A DNA stretch of 64,000 bases from Catenaria anguillulae PL171 (lineage: Eukaryota > Blastocladiomycota > Blastocladiomycetes > Blastocladiales > Catenariaceae): assembly GCA_002102555.1 (NCBI GenBank), contig MCFL01000062.1, positions 62,001 through 126,000 of the forward strand, written 5' to 3'. The notes below the pieces were generated by a model that was given only the letters and a program-made list of their open reading frames with translations, ran no database searches and was not told where the DNA came from. The first letter of the stretch is position 1; every line of letters begins with the position of its first letter. A program made the position numbers and the translations under genes. Below are positions 20,731 through 30,938 of the stretch, one piece after another.

Positions 20731-22497
20731 ATGCCCAGCGCCACTCTCACCGAACGCGAACGTGCCCGTATCCCGAAAGGCAACGTCCGGAAACTCCGCG
20801 ACTGGTTCCTAACCGTCGCCACCGAATCGAGTCCTCAACTGCAATCTGCGCGCTCCTCTTTGCACTCGACTGCGTCACCCACGGCATCGCCAACGAGGCT
20901 CCGATCACATACCGCCGTGCAAGTATTGCCAACGGTGCCTGCACTTGCCAAGGTGGTGGATTCAGCCATGATGGCCGCCAGTCCCACGGCCGCCAGTCAG
21001 GTCACAATTGTCGAGAGAGCAGAAAAAGACGGCGACAAGGCAGCGATTGTGGGAAGAGAGGTCAAAGAGGCGCTCCAACTCGGTGGGAATGTAGGCATCC
21101 CAGCTACGGCCATCAATGTTCCAAAGTCGGTAGCCAGCGATCAGGTCCGTGTGGCCGTCGCTCCAGTTGAAAAGCGTGACGAGGCAGCCAAACGCGAGGG
21201 AAAGCAGTCAGCAGCAACAAAATGCACTTCCACGGACACGCTGGTTGGCGGAGCAACAGTCTTGAGGGCAGAGATTGGCGTGTCATCCAATGTCGGAACG
21301 AAGAGCGTCAAGTCAGTTGATAATGGAAGTGCGCGTGTTGGCGCGAGTGTTACTGTGTTGCATCGTACGTCCGGCTGCCTTTATGCTCAACTCATTCTTA
21401 ACCAAGTCTCACTCATGCTCTTGACGACAGCTCTCGGCCCGTCCGAGGCTCGCACGCGTGCGAGGCACCGTCGCAACCTCCTAGACGGTACGCATTTCGT
21501 CAAAAAGAAGGCCCAGCGTTTTGCAAAGATTGATCGCCGTGACGTGACCCCGGAATTTGGGTGGGTCCGTGGCACCACACCCGAGAGGATGGCAAAGATC
21601 ATGACATTCCATGATAACCAACAGTATGAAGTGCTCTTGCGGCTTCCGCTGGTGACAAGCGGCACGGTGGCAAACAGATGCGACGAGTACGGCGTCTGGC
21701 CAATGACAGAGCCAGAACACTATTTGGACAGGATGCGAATGTTCCTCAGCCGGTCGGACAAGGTTGTGGAGGTTGTGAAATACTACATTGATGACCCGGA
21801 CAAGTTTGAAGACAAGATGCGTTTTGCACATTACGAGAAGTGGATTCGGGTCGCCGAGGTACTCGCACTTTATTTTTCATTGCTTCCATTTGTGTCTCGT
21901 ACAACACGGAATCTGACCCTGTCCGCACTGTCTGCAGTATCTGTTAGCGCTCGGAAACTTGCACTCGTTTGTCGCCGTCGTCGCGGCCCTCCAACTTTCT
22001 CCTTTGTTTTCTCGCCGCCACGACATTATGACCACATTTGACAATGCCGCGCTGGACCGCCTGCTGGACATTTCCGATCCATCCAACAACTTTGCGCAAA
22101 TCCGCGCGCGCCAACTTGCCACTCCCGTTGCCCCGCCCAAAATCTCGACCCGAAGGTGCCACCAGGCATGCCCCAGCTGCTCAACCCGTGGTGCAACCTG
22201 ACGCCTTTTGTGCTTCCATGGATTCGCGACATTGAGGCGGCGCAATCCGCGCAAGGGCTCGGGCTGGACGGGGCAGCGGGGCGGTTACAGGAGGTGTTGG
22301 ACGGGATCAAGTCCACCGTTGCGGTTCGGCACCTTTACTCTGGCATCACGATGGGTGTGTACCTAGACGAGTACTTTTACCGTCAATTTCACAACCTTGT
22401 TTTGTTTGAGGCGGCGTGGCGGGATGGCGCCGGATCGGGGTCGCAGGGGCAAGAGCAGGGCGGGCCAACAGGCGGCGGTGAGGTGGAGTTGAGTTGA
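20731..22497 (+). CDS. Divergent RasGEF-domain protein (one frameshift)
   Basis: Three exons: 20731-21364, 21431-21858, 21938-22497; splice phases agree. With one C added at about 22137 (CCCC to CCCCC) it encodes 540 residues. The N-terminal 210 residues are low complexity. From exon 2 it reads like the catalytic RasGEF (CDC25-type) domain: a helix-rich start, FLSRSDKVVEVVKYYIDDPD, then HYEKWIRVAE joined by splicing to YLLALGNLHSFVAVVAALQLSP, which matches the family signature of W-I-x-V-A-E...L-x-N-x-x-S...A-L, followed by LLDISDPSNNF and the end NPWCNLTPFVLPWIRDIEAA. Expected role: exchange of GDP for GTP on a Ras-like GTPase. The second half is unusually diverged and no REM domain is evident. 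A decayed partial copy lies at 3.5-3.8 kb. Confidence 0.62.
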
Positions 22498-22769
22498 TCA
22501 GGGATGAGGAAAATGCTGCGATATAGTGTAGCCGATTTGTACATTACTTGGATCCTTTTATTTTGTCACATCGTCATTGTTTCCGCCTGTTGACGCATTT
22601 CTCTCACCGACATCTGGCCGGTTCGGTCACATTTCTGTTGATTCTTGCCCAAGTGCTGCTGGTCCTTTTCGTTGGACGCAACTGTGGATGTACTATGTCA
22701 TCATGTGCACATTGATTGATTCAGAGATTGGGACAGTGAAAATAAAAACAACAAACGCAATCAAATCAC

Positions 22770-22797
22770 ACACAGACACACACACACACACGCACAC
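22770..22797 (+). repeat. CA-dinucleotide microsatellite
   Basis: Tandem CA repeat with a few interruptions between the RasGEF end and the next minus-strand gene. Confidence 0.85.
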
Positions 22798-22932
22798 GAA
22801 GATGTTCACACAATGACCCTTGCTTTCACGACCACCTCAGCCTTACCCACGTCCATCCAACCGGGCCACACCATCTCCTTGACAACGGTACCCTGTGCTT
22901 CATGCCCGCCAATGGCACTCCCGGCAACTCAG

Positions 22933-24942
22933 TCACCATCGTCTCCCTCCCGATCCCATTCGCACCATACCCGCACATTGCATCTGCCGAAACTCACTGC
23001 CAGCCCTCGTCCCAACCAACTCCAATGTCGGAAACATGGCCGCGACCTTGACCAAAACGTCGCGCATATCGGTGACGAGAGAGTCGACCAAGGCATTTGG
23101 TGCGGGCGACCCGAGCACAAGCACACGCCATATGTGGCCCATGGTGTGCGCCATGAGCTGCGCACGCTGCATGTGGTACTGCGCAAAATTGACGTGTTGC
23201 GCAGCTGTGCTGGCGGCCGCGCCCGTCGGCCATTCGCGGTAGTTGGCCACGATGATTTGCGCACACTCGCATTCGAGCCGGTGAAAGATTGCGTTCCAGT
23301 CGCGGACCAGCGACGCGAGTGAGGTGGTGAGGTACAAGTCTGGGCTCGGCAGGTGGTCAATGTCGGGAAGTGGAACAATGAGCAGGCCGAGAGGTGAGAA
23401 TTTGGCAGCCGGCGACCGCGCAGTGTGCAGGACGGCAAGCTGCGACAGCGTCGTGTCGAACCGTTCGTGGAGTGCGTCTGACGGAGCCGCGGGGACGTGA
23501 ACAAGCGAGCTCCGGGCAGATGACGTGGACGAGTGGGTTCGGGTGGGGTTGGGGCGGGTGAGAGTGGCTTTGCCGAGATTGGCGGGTCGATGATACGGCA
23601 AGAGAGGAGACGACTGCGGCTTTGGTTTTGCTTGGGAATCAGAGAAGCACCGACGGTAGGTGTAGACGACCATAAGCTGAATAGCAGGTCAAGTTAGGTA
23701 ATGAACTAAACCGCATCAGGTTCGGAAGAAAAATGGACGCACAATGAGAACGAGGACAGCTCCGATCGCGGCTCCGACAATCACCATCCAGCTGCCGCCG
23801 TTCGACCGCGATGACGCCTGTGCAGCAACACTTGACTGCTCCAATCCCTCGACATTCCCACCTGTAGCCGAGGCGGCGGTGCTGTTTTGGTTCAATTGCT
23901 CAAAGATGAAAGTAGCGTCGTCACCGCACGTCAAGACATGCCTCGCATCGCTGGACTGAGAAGCAAGACAAGTCGAGCCTTGAGGAATGTCGACCCAGGA
24001 GCACGCCGTACGTGTTGACCCATTTCGAGTCACCGAAATGCATCCGTGCAGCTGCCACCCACTGATGGTCGACTTGCTGAGAATTGGTGGGGAGCCAGAG
24101 TAGATACACGTTGCGCACGTGGGCGACCAAGGAATCGATGGGCCGGCCGCCGATGCGGAACAAGTGGTCAAATTGTTGGGGGGAGAAAAAACAGCCAGGG
24201 GTGCGGGTTCGACATGTAAGCTAGGCTTTGCAGCAGGATGCACTTGTAACACGAATCCCGGCGATAGCAAACCAGTGGGTTGCGAACACATCCATTCAGC
24301 ATGAGACGTGGCTGTCGAGTGGGAAGAGTACTTGGTGAGGCAACCTGTAATAGATAAGCGGTCGCTGAGGGACAACAGCGTTGATGGATCCCACGGTAAT
24401 AGATCCCCCTTGGCAATTGTGACGGTGGGAAACGGATCGCTGCTCCCGAGGAGACGCGGTTCGAGGGCGCAAGGGCGGGTGATGGTCGGAAGACTTGAGA
24501 CATGATGAACGGGTGTGTTGAGGCCGGTTGTCAGATGATGGAGCGATGGCAGGTGAGGAACCGCTGAGGGGGAGGTGTGGAAACACAGGGGTATTTGTAC
24601 GCCTCGGATCTGGTGTAGTGCAGCGGGTGCCTGGCTATACATGGTGCTCGCGATGCTTTCGAGGGCATGGTTGTCGTCCACTATGTCAGACGCGCTCCAT
24701 CGCAGGAAAACATGTTTGCACATATGCGTGCTGCACTGGACACGTTGCCTGGCCACTACCATCCATGCATGCAGTGACTGTTGCACCTTACGTATGTATG
24801 GAGTGGATGTCATCGAGAGGTGTGTGCATGCGCTGTCGGTCGGTACAGCACTGAGCGCGAGCCACCGCCGTTGATTCAAGTGTTGAGGACCAGAAAACGC
24901 GTTGGCGACTATGTACAAACGTGTCCTTGCCAGATCAGGCAA
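22933..24942 (-). CDS. Unknown single-pass membrane protein
   Basis: Two exons, about 24942-23743 and 23676-22933, joined in phase 0 through a GTGCGT/CAG intron. The join makes a continuous membrane helix, SWMVIVGAAIGAVLVLI plus LMVVYTYRRC, which supports the model. Before it lies a Ser/Thr- and Cys-containing domain (CLTKYSS, EWMCSQPTG, TCATCIYSGSP, RTACSWVDIPQGSTC, HVLTCGDDA) that should be outside or lumenal. After it a cytosolic tail of about 235 residues has a disordered, Pro/Ser-rich start and a predicted helical part (LASLVRDWNAIFHRLECECAQ). The N-terminus is unresolved: no signal peptide is seen at the 24942 ATG or at MTSTPYIRK, so a 5' exon may be missing. No family recognised; a receptor or sensor would fit the shape, but this is inference. 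Confidence 0.6.
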
Positions 24943-25731
24943 GCATACTTATTCATCATTTGCAGAAATGGACATGAAGGGTTTGTCATGGAAAAAAGGT
25001 AGGTAAGTATTTGTGCTGCAATACCGCGCCAGCGCCGGCGGTGATGCATGCCACACTTGCACATGAACGATCAATGCAGGTGCACCTTGACGCACAGTCC
25101 CAGTCCAGTCCGGAAGAGGCGGCCACATCAATAACTTGAAGGAGCGCGATTTGTATGTTCTTACTACTCAAGTTATTCAAGGAGCTGTCACCATTTCGAT
25201 GCTTGTACGAGGACGTGGGATGGCATGAGTCTGCTGAAGACGAGCGAGGACATGAGGAGGACTTCGGGTTGGCGGCCGAGCAATGGAGCCGGCCGGCGGC
25301 GCCGACCCCGCCCTGCCCGAAGAGCAGAGGGAGTGGCGGTGTCACGATACCGCGCAAATAGAGTACTCGCATAAGCATGGGCATAATCTTGAGTAATCCG
25401 GACCCCGAGCACTCTTTATTCAGCGGAGAGGGTGTCGATAAATTTAAAGGAAAGCCGGCAACTCGTAAATATACATAGGCTAAACTTGGACCAAGCGTTT
25501 GGAACTTTGGATTGCTTATTGCTGGCGTGGGTGACGCCCATTGCCCATTGCCATTGTGATCAAGCCCTGACGCCCACAACTGCAGGCACGCTGGCTCGCC
25601 GCCGTGGCCACTGCAGAGTGTAGACCGTCGCCGACCGCCGTCCATTGCAAGGAATAAAAGCGCGTCGGCCGCCGCCCTTCTTCTCCCATCATCATTGAAC
25701 GGATGGCCGAATAGACAGCCGATGAAAGCCA
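24943..25731. other. Intergenic region before the phosphomannose isomerase gene
   Basis: A 266-codon open frame on the minus strand (24986-25786) has no domain and overlaps the isomerase start; I read it as spurious. A TATA-like AATAAAAGC lies at about 25652 on the plus strand, roughly 80 bases before the isomerase start. Confidence 0.4.
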
Positions 25732-27132
25732 ATGAATGCGCGCAACAAAATGCATCCCATTTCCACCATTCCGTCCATCTTCCCACTCGTTCCCAAGGTC
25801 ATGCACTATGACTGGGGCAACCGCGGCAGTGCCTCGGCCGTTGCCCGCCTCGCCCTCGCCCACTCGCCAACCGACATTGACCCGGCCAAGCCCTATGCCG
25901 AGCTGTGGATGGGCACGCACCCGAACGCTCCCTCGACCGCCCTCTTGCCGCCCGACTCTGCCCCCGCCAAGCCTGACCTGCTAACGCTGATCCGCGACCA
26001 TCCAACCCAGCTGCTGGGCGAGGCCCTGTGCCGCCGCAGCGACACGAACAGCGCCCAACGCGAGCATGGGCATGAGCATGAGCATGAGCCGCACGACCTT
26101 CCATTCCTCTTCAAGGTTCTCTCTGTCGCCAAACCACTCTCGATCCAAGCTCACCCGGACAAACTGCTCGCTAGGCGCCTGCATGCGCACTCGCCGCACC
26201 ACTACAAGGACGCCAACCACAAGCCGGAAATGGCCATTGCCCTAACCGAGTTTCACGCGCTGTTTGGGTTCCGCCCATCATCGGAGATCGACCATCACTT
26301 GCGCGAGTACCCAGAGCTGGCGGCCGTCGCGGGTGAGTCGGCTGTGGCCGCCTTTATCGCGCACGTCGAGTCGGCCAAGTCGACAACGGCCGATCATGGA
26401 CTCGATAACAACAAGCAGGCACTCCGCGCCCTGTTTACGGCCATCATGACTGCCTCGCCCGCCGTCGTTGCCACCCAACTCGCCACCCTCATTGCCCGAC
26501 TCTCATCTCAAGCGGCATCCTCATCGCCAATCGACGCCCTGCTCCTCTCCACACATGCACACTTCCCCAACGACGTTGGCCTGCTGTGTATTCTGCTCAT
26601 GAACCACATCACGCTCAGCCCAGGGCAAGCAATGTACATGGGCGCCAACGAGCTGCACGCGTACCTGTCTGGCGATTGCATCGAGGTCATGGCTACCAGC
26701 GACAATGTTGTGCGTGCAGGATTGACGCCCAAATTCAAGGACGTGGACACGTTGACCAGCATGTTGACGTACACGCAGGGTGGCGCGCACGCTGGCATGT
26801 TGGCGCCCGTGGCGCATGCTGGCAACCAGGGCAAGACGGTGGTTTATGATCCGCCCATTGACGAGTTTACCGTGCATCGCACAGAGACTGCGGCAGGGGA
26901 GGAGGTCGAGGTACCTGTCGTGCATGGGCCGAGTGTGGTGTTGGTGACAGAGGGGATTGGTGCGTTGAGCGCATCAGCGGATGGCTCTCGCATCGAGGTC
27001 AAGGCCGGGTCCGTTGTGTACGTGGTGCCTGGGACCAAGTTGGTGTTGAGAGCGACCGAAAAGGTGGTCGTGTATCAGGCCTTGTGTGAGGCATCAGTTG
27101 CAGAGAAGCAGCAAGCGGGAAGCAAGCTGTGA
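25732..27132 (+). CDS. PMI40: Mannose-6-phosphate isomerase, type I
   Basis: Zinc enzyme that interconverts fructose-6-phosphate and mannose-6-phosphate, feeding GDP-mannose for glycosylation, wall mannan and GPI anchors. Intronless, 466 residues (or 460 from the second Met, MHPISTIPS). Signatures: YDWGNRGSASAVARL, PYAELWMGTHPNAPS, LFKVLSVAKPLSIQAHPD with zinc ligands Gln and His, NHKPEMAIALTEFHALFGF with ligand Glu, and MYMGANELHAYLSGDCIEVMATSDNVVRAGLTPK with the last His ligand. Length and order are those of fungal Pmi40. A short His/Glu repeat (EHGHEHEHEPH) at about 108-118 is an insertion in a loop. Convergent with the second hydrolase, 113 bases apart. Confidence 0.95.
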   Translation: MNARNKMHPISTIPSIFPLVPKVMHYDWGNRGSASAVARLALAHSPTDIDPAKPYAELWMGTHPNAPSTALLPPDSAPAKPDLLTLIRDHPTQLLGEALCRRSDTNSAQREHGHEHEHEPHDLPFLFKVLSVAKPLSIQAHPDKLLARRLHAHSPHHYKDANHKPEMAIALTEFHALFGFRPSSEIDHHLREYPELAAVAGESAVAAFIAHVESAKSTTADHGLDNNKQALRALFTAIMTASPAVVATQLATLIARLSSQAASSSPIDALLLSTHAHFPNDVGLLCILLMNHITLSPGQAMYMGANELHAYLSGDCIEVMATSDNVVRAGLTPKFKDVDTLTSMLTYTQGGAHAGMLAPVAHAGNQGKTVVYDPPIDEFTVHRTETAAGEEVEVPVVHGPSVVLVTEGIGALSASADGSRIEVKAGSVVYVVPGTKLVLRATEKVVVYQALCEASVAEKQQAGSKL

Positions 27133-27245
27133 TTGTCATTTGTTCTTGTTGACTGGCTTATTACTCAATACTCGACTGTGCACTTTTTCCTTTTCATCCA
27201 TGCATACATTGAATTCTACATGATGTGAATGATGTGCAAACCAGC

Positions 27246-28619
27246 TCACACAACCAACACAGACAAGAATAGAGCCAGCAAGGCTCCAACACCCACGGCG
27301 GCTCCCATACTTGTCGTCGTTGCCGCAGACGCGCCCGATCCTTGGCCACCACTCCTTCCCCCAGGCACAGCCACCTCCTTGCCCGCCTCCCTCCCAATTC
27401 CAACGCCTTGCTCCTTCGCCCTTGCCTCGACGGCGCTCTTGACCTCGTCGGCTTTCACACCCACGGCGGCCGCATCATTCACCCACCGACACGTTCCCGC
27501 CTCACTCGTGCCCAAGACCCCCTCGCTCAGCGGGTCCTTGGGCTCGTCGCTACCCACGCGCCACACGCGCGACGACGACATCAAAAACGGGGCCGCGGCT
27601 TCTGGCCCCATCCAAATGCGATGTCCCTTGTCGTGGTCGCACCGAACCACCAGTGGCTTTGAAGTCCCCGGCGCCGTTTGCTGCAGCGCCTCGTACACTG
27701 ACCACAGTGTGCGTTGCATGCGGTCGGTCGTGACGGGAAACTGGATAATCACCTGGTCCCTGGGTCCGCCTGCAGTCGCAAGGATGGGTGTGAGTCGAGG
27801 CGCGAGCTTGGCGAATGCGTGGTCGGCGGGTGTGTTTGGGGGCACGGATGCGTTTTGTGCGGGCAGCGGTAGGTGCGAGATGCCACCGGAAAAGGACACG
27901 GCAGCCGCAAGGTAATGTGGGCGCAGCAGCGACAGGTAGGTTGTGTGCAGGGCGCCCGCAGACATGCCCGAGGCATAGATGCGCGATGTGTTAATGCGTG
28001 GTGATTGTGAAAGGCAGGTCACGAGGTCGTCCATGAGCCACACGTCGGGCATTCGGTCGCCTTGGACCAGGTGCCATTCAAAGCTCAAGGGCCCGAGCGC
28101 AGAGGCGGGCGTGAGCACGAGCGTGTTGCGCAGGGACGCCAGGTAGGTGGTGAGTTGGATCTCGGATGGCGATGATGTGGTGCCGTGCCAGTGGACCAGC
28201 ACGCTCATGGGCTCGTCCGACGGGGAGGAGGAACCCGGGCCAGGATTGGCATTGGAGGCACCGACGAGAACACGCCGAGTCGGGTCGCCCGGGTTGCGCG
28301 AATTGAGCGAGTAGAGTGGCGAGGTCATGGTAACAAATGTGGGGCCATCGGGCCCCGTGTTGGGCGAGCGTAGGGCCGAACCCGGGCGAACAGAGGCGAT
28401 AGCATCGAGCAAGGGTTGACATGACGTGGCCTTTGGGTCCCAGGGTTGTGCGTTGAAGATGGGCTTGTTGTTGAGGGCCGAGACTTGCAGGGAGCGGAGC
28501 GCAGGCGGAAGGAAGGACGTGAGGGGCAAGTTGGCTGGGTCTGCTTGGCCTTGACCCTTGGTCCTCGCCGCCAGCAACATCAACACTGCCAGCAAAGAGA
28601 CGAGTTTGACGGCGGCCAT
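27246..28619 (-). CDS. Secreted or surface-anchored alpha/beta hydrolase, copy 2
   Basis: Intronless and intact, 457 residues from MAAVKLVSLLAVLMLLAARTKG (signal peptide); an upstream in-frame ATG at 28682 adds 21 residues but spoils the signal. Paralogue of the 15980-17349 gene over its full length: shared INAQPW/FNAQPW, SCQPLL, DGPTF, MSVLVHWHGT, WLMDDLVTC, GMSAGA and AGMSAGG at the nucleophile, RPHYLAAAVSFSGGI, FPVTTDR, RCDH-GH, and PEAAAPFLM. The last 30 residues are Ala/Thr/Ser then hydrophobic (GAAVGVGALLALFLSVLVV), fitting a GPI signal. Compared with copy 1 the N-terminal linker is longer (NANPGPGSSSPSDEP). The likely class is a polyester or feruloyl-esterase-like hydrolase; the substrate cannot be told. 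Confidence 0.78.
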   Translation of the reverse strand: MAAVKLVSLLAVLMLLAARTKGQGQADPANLPLTSFLPPALRSLQVSALNNKPIFNAQPWDPKATSCQPLLDAIASVRPGSALRSPNTGPDGPTFVTMTSPLYSLNSRNPGDPTRRVLVGASNANPGPGSSSPSDEPMSVLVHWHGTTSSPSEIQLTTYLASLRNTLVLTPASALGPLSFEWHLVQGDRMPDVWLMDDLVTCLSQSPRINTSRIYASGMSAGALHTTYLSLLRPHYLAAAVSFSGGISHLPLPAQNASVPPNTPADHAFAKLAPRLTPILATAGGPRDQVIIQFPVTTDRMQRTLWSVYEALQQTAPGTSKPLVVRCDHDKGHRIWMGPEAAAPFLMSSSRVWRVGSDEPKDPLSEGVLGTSEAGTCRWVNDAAAVGVKADEVKSAVEARAKEQGVGIGREAGKEVAVPGGRSGGQGSGASAATTTSMGAAVGVGALLALFLSVLVV

Positions 28620-29210
28620 TTTGGTGATGATGGGACCGTGACAGAGCGAAGCGAGTGTGGGAATCTGCAGACGCTGGCACATGGACGGCAGGACAGGAAC
28701 AGTGGTGCCAGTGGATCAGGACAGTTGCAAAGAGTGAGCAGGTGTGCATGTGCGACGTGTGCCGGTATATGTACATTGAGATTCTTTACGTCTCTGGCAC
28801 TCAATTGAACGACTCTTTTGCGCCTCGGGCCTATCGGCTCGGACTTGTGTACTTGCTGACAAAATCCTTGGCGCCGATGGGCCCCAGGCTGCAACTACTA
28901 TCAGGATTCCGAAACAAAGGCGCCGCCCACGGCCATAACCGTACCACGCCGTGAGCGCAGCCGGAAGATGCAGGAAAGTCACACAAGTTTAATCGAAACA
29001 ATTCAGAGAGAAGACGCTGGTGGCCGGTGGCCCAGTGCGAAAACTTGTCATCATCCACAGGTCTCGCGACCGCAAGTGCGAACATGCTTGCCCATCCACG
29101 TCCGCCACTCATCCGAATATCCAATACACGTTGCTGCAATGTGCAAAGTGTGACATGGGATGAAATGATGCCGGAATTGCCTAGGGATTCGATTGGTGTG
29201 CAAATAAATA
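28620..29210. other. Intergenic region left of the transposable element
   Basis: No gene seen; holds the promoter of the second hydrolase and the left insertion flank. Confidence 0.45.
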
Positions 29211-29360
29211 CTGCGAAAAGTCTCGATGCATGAATGCTTGGTGCGCTTGGGCGGCGCTGGCAAGAAAGGCGATCCAAAAACAATCGATGTATTGTCGCTC
29301 CGCTTCAAAACGCAACAAGGGTGAACACGAGATGTTTCCATCGACGGTTTCGGATAGTCA
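29211..29360 (+). repeat. Left terminal inverted repeat
   Basis: Begins CTGCGAAAAG at 29211 after TA. Aligns with gaps to the reverse complement of 32295-32444: CTTGGTGCGCT with CTTGTGTGCT, ATTGTCG, CAAAACGCAACA with CAAAATGCAACA, GGTGAACACGAGATGTT with GGTGAACACCGACGTGTT, and TTCCATCG. Confidence 0.55.
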
Positions 29361-29503
29361 AACCAGCCACGCGAGACACGTTTCCGCGACGTTCCTTGAG
29401 CTTCCTCCTGACCATCATGACCAGGTGTGTCCAACAAATTAAAAACCCTAGACAGTCATAATGAACGCCTCTGAATCAGACTTATCAATGAAAACTTGTC
29501 GCA

Positions 29504-30836
29504 ATGGGAAAAACTACCGTCCCCGAAAGCCCTCGACCCACCCTGGCCAAGCTTTCGCCCGAATCCGTCAAACTGCTCCAGACGGCGAGGAACAAGCATG
29601 CGACCGTCGAGGTCCGCCTGCATGCGCTTTATGCGTATTACTTTCTCCGCTACTCGACTCGAAAAGTGGCAAAGATTTTTGGCAAAGACCATTCGACCGT
29701 GTCCCGCTGGGTCAAGCAGTTTGAAGAAGAGGGAACTCTGACCAAGAAGGACCGCGAGGTGGTTCTACGCAAGTTCACGCACCAGCAGCACGATTGGCTC
29801 TACCAATATTACATGTCCAACCCGACCACGTATCTCGACGAAGCCGCCGTCGCTTTTGAAGAGCATTGGGGCATCAGCATCAGTGAATCCCATGTCTGGA
29901 CCATTATCCACCAAAAAGGCCTCACACGCAAGGTCAGTTGATTTCTGTCCATTCCCTTCAACTGAACCGCAACCATGATCGCATTCTGACTCCCGTGGTC
30001 AATGAATAGGTTCTTGAGCGCCGCGTCATTTGCATTCGCGAGCAAGAAATCATCAAGTTCAAGAAGGATGTCGAGAAGTGGTGCACATCGCCTGTTTTGC
30101 TTCGGTTTCTTGATGAGGTGTCGTTTGATGATTCCGGCGCCCATCGTACCCATGGATACGGCCACGTCGGCATTCCGCTCCGCGTCCGTGGACACTTCAA
30201 CCGCATCAAGCGGGTCAGTCTGCTTTGTTTCATTGGCGTTCGTGGGCTCCTCGAATCATTCTACACCGAGGACACTTTTGACCGCCACCTGTTCCTTGAG
30301 TGCTGCATCAAGTTCCTCAAGTCACGCCATTGCACCGCGTGGCCAGGACCCGGCTCAGTTTGGATTATGGACGGCGCTCGTATCCATTGCGACCGCAAGC
30401 TCGTCGCCTATCTCCGCTCAACGGGTGCGCCGATTTTGCTGCTGCTATGCAAATCACCGTTTACTCCCGCTCACCCTTCATCGCGTGATTTTTTTGTCCA
30501 GGTCTCATCATCATCTTTCTCCCTGCCTACTGCCCTTTCTTCAACCCTATTGAGTTCATGTTTGGCATGATCAAGGATCGCATGAAGCGCCAACTCGGCG
30601 GCACTCAGCTTACCAACAAGAACCTCCTCAAGCACGTTGCCACCGTTATGGAGCCCTTCCGCAAGTACGACTTCCGCCCGCTGTTTACGAAATGCGGGTA
30701 TGGCATTCCAGGGGCATTCGACCCTGGTTGTGGCTTCCCCGATTCGCTGCTCCAAAAACATGCCGAGGCTGTGGAGGCAAGGGATGATGATGGTGACAGT
30801 GAAGGCGAGGGTGTTGATTTCGAGGTAGAGGAGTAA
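29504..30836 (+). CDS. DDE transposase (homeodomain-like HTH plus DDE_3-type catalytic domain)
   Basis: Three exons: 29504-29932, 30010-30424, 30502-30836; 392 residues. The introns are GTCAGT/TAG and GTGCGC/CAG. The DNA-binding part has RYSTRKVAKIFGKDHSTVSRWVKQ (helix-turn-helix, about residues 50-73). The catalytic triad appears complete: RFLDEVSFDD (first Asp), SVWIMDGARIH (second Asp), and, after splicing, STGLIIIFLPAYCPFFNPIEFMFGMIKD (Glu in NPIE). This is the IS630/Tc1-mariner DDE pattern. The acidic tail DDDGDSEGEGVDFEVEE is unusual for a transposase. The reading frame is intact and spliceable, so the protein could be active; the diverged repeats argue for long residence or domestication. 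Confidence 0.85.
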
Positions 30837-30938
30837 GTGCATGTAATTGTGTACATGGGCATACATTTCTTTGCGTATCACTTGAATTGCACATTGACAA
30901 CCACTGCAAATACACACACAAAAGACAAAAACCACCAA

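Noticed and set aside
24986-25786. 266-codon open frame on the minus strand
   Set aside because: No domain, Cys/Ser/Pro composition typical of antisense frames, and it covers the phosphomannose isomerase promoter and start.
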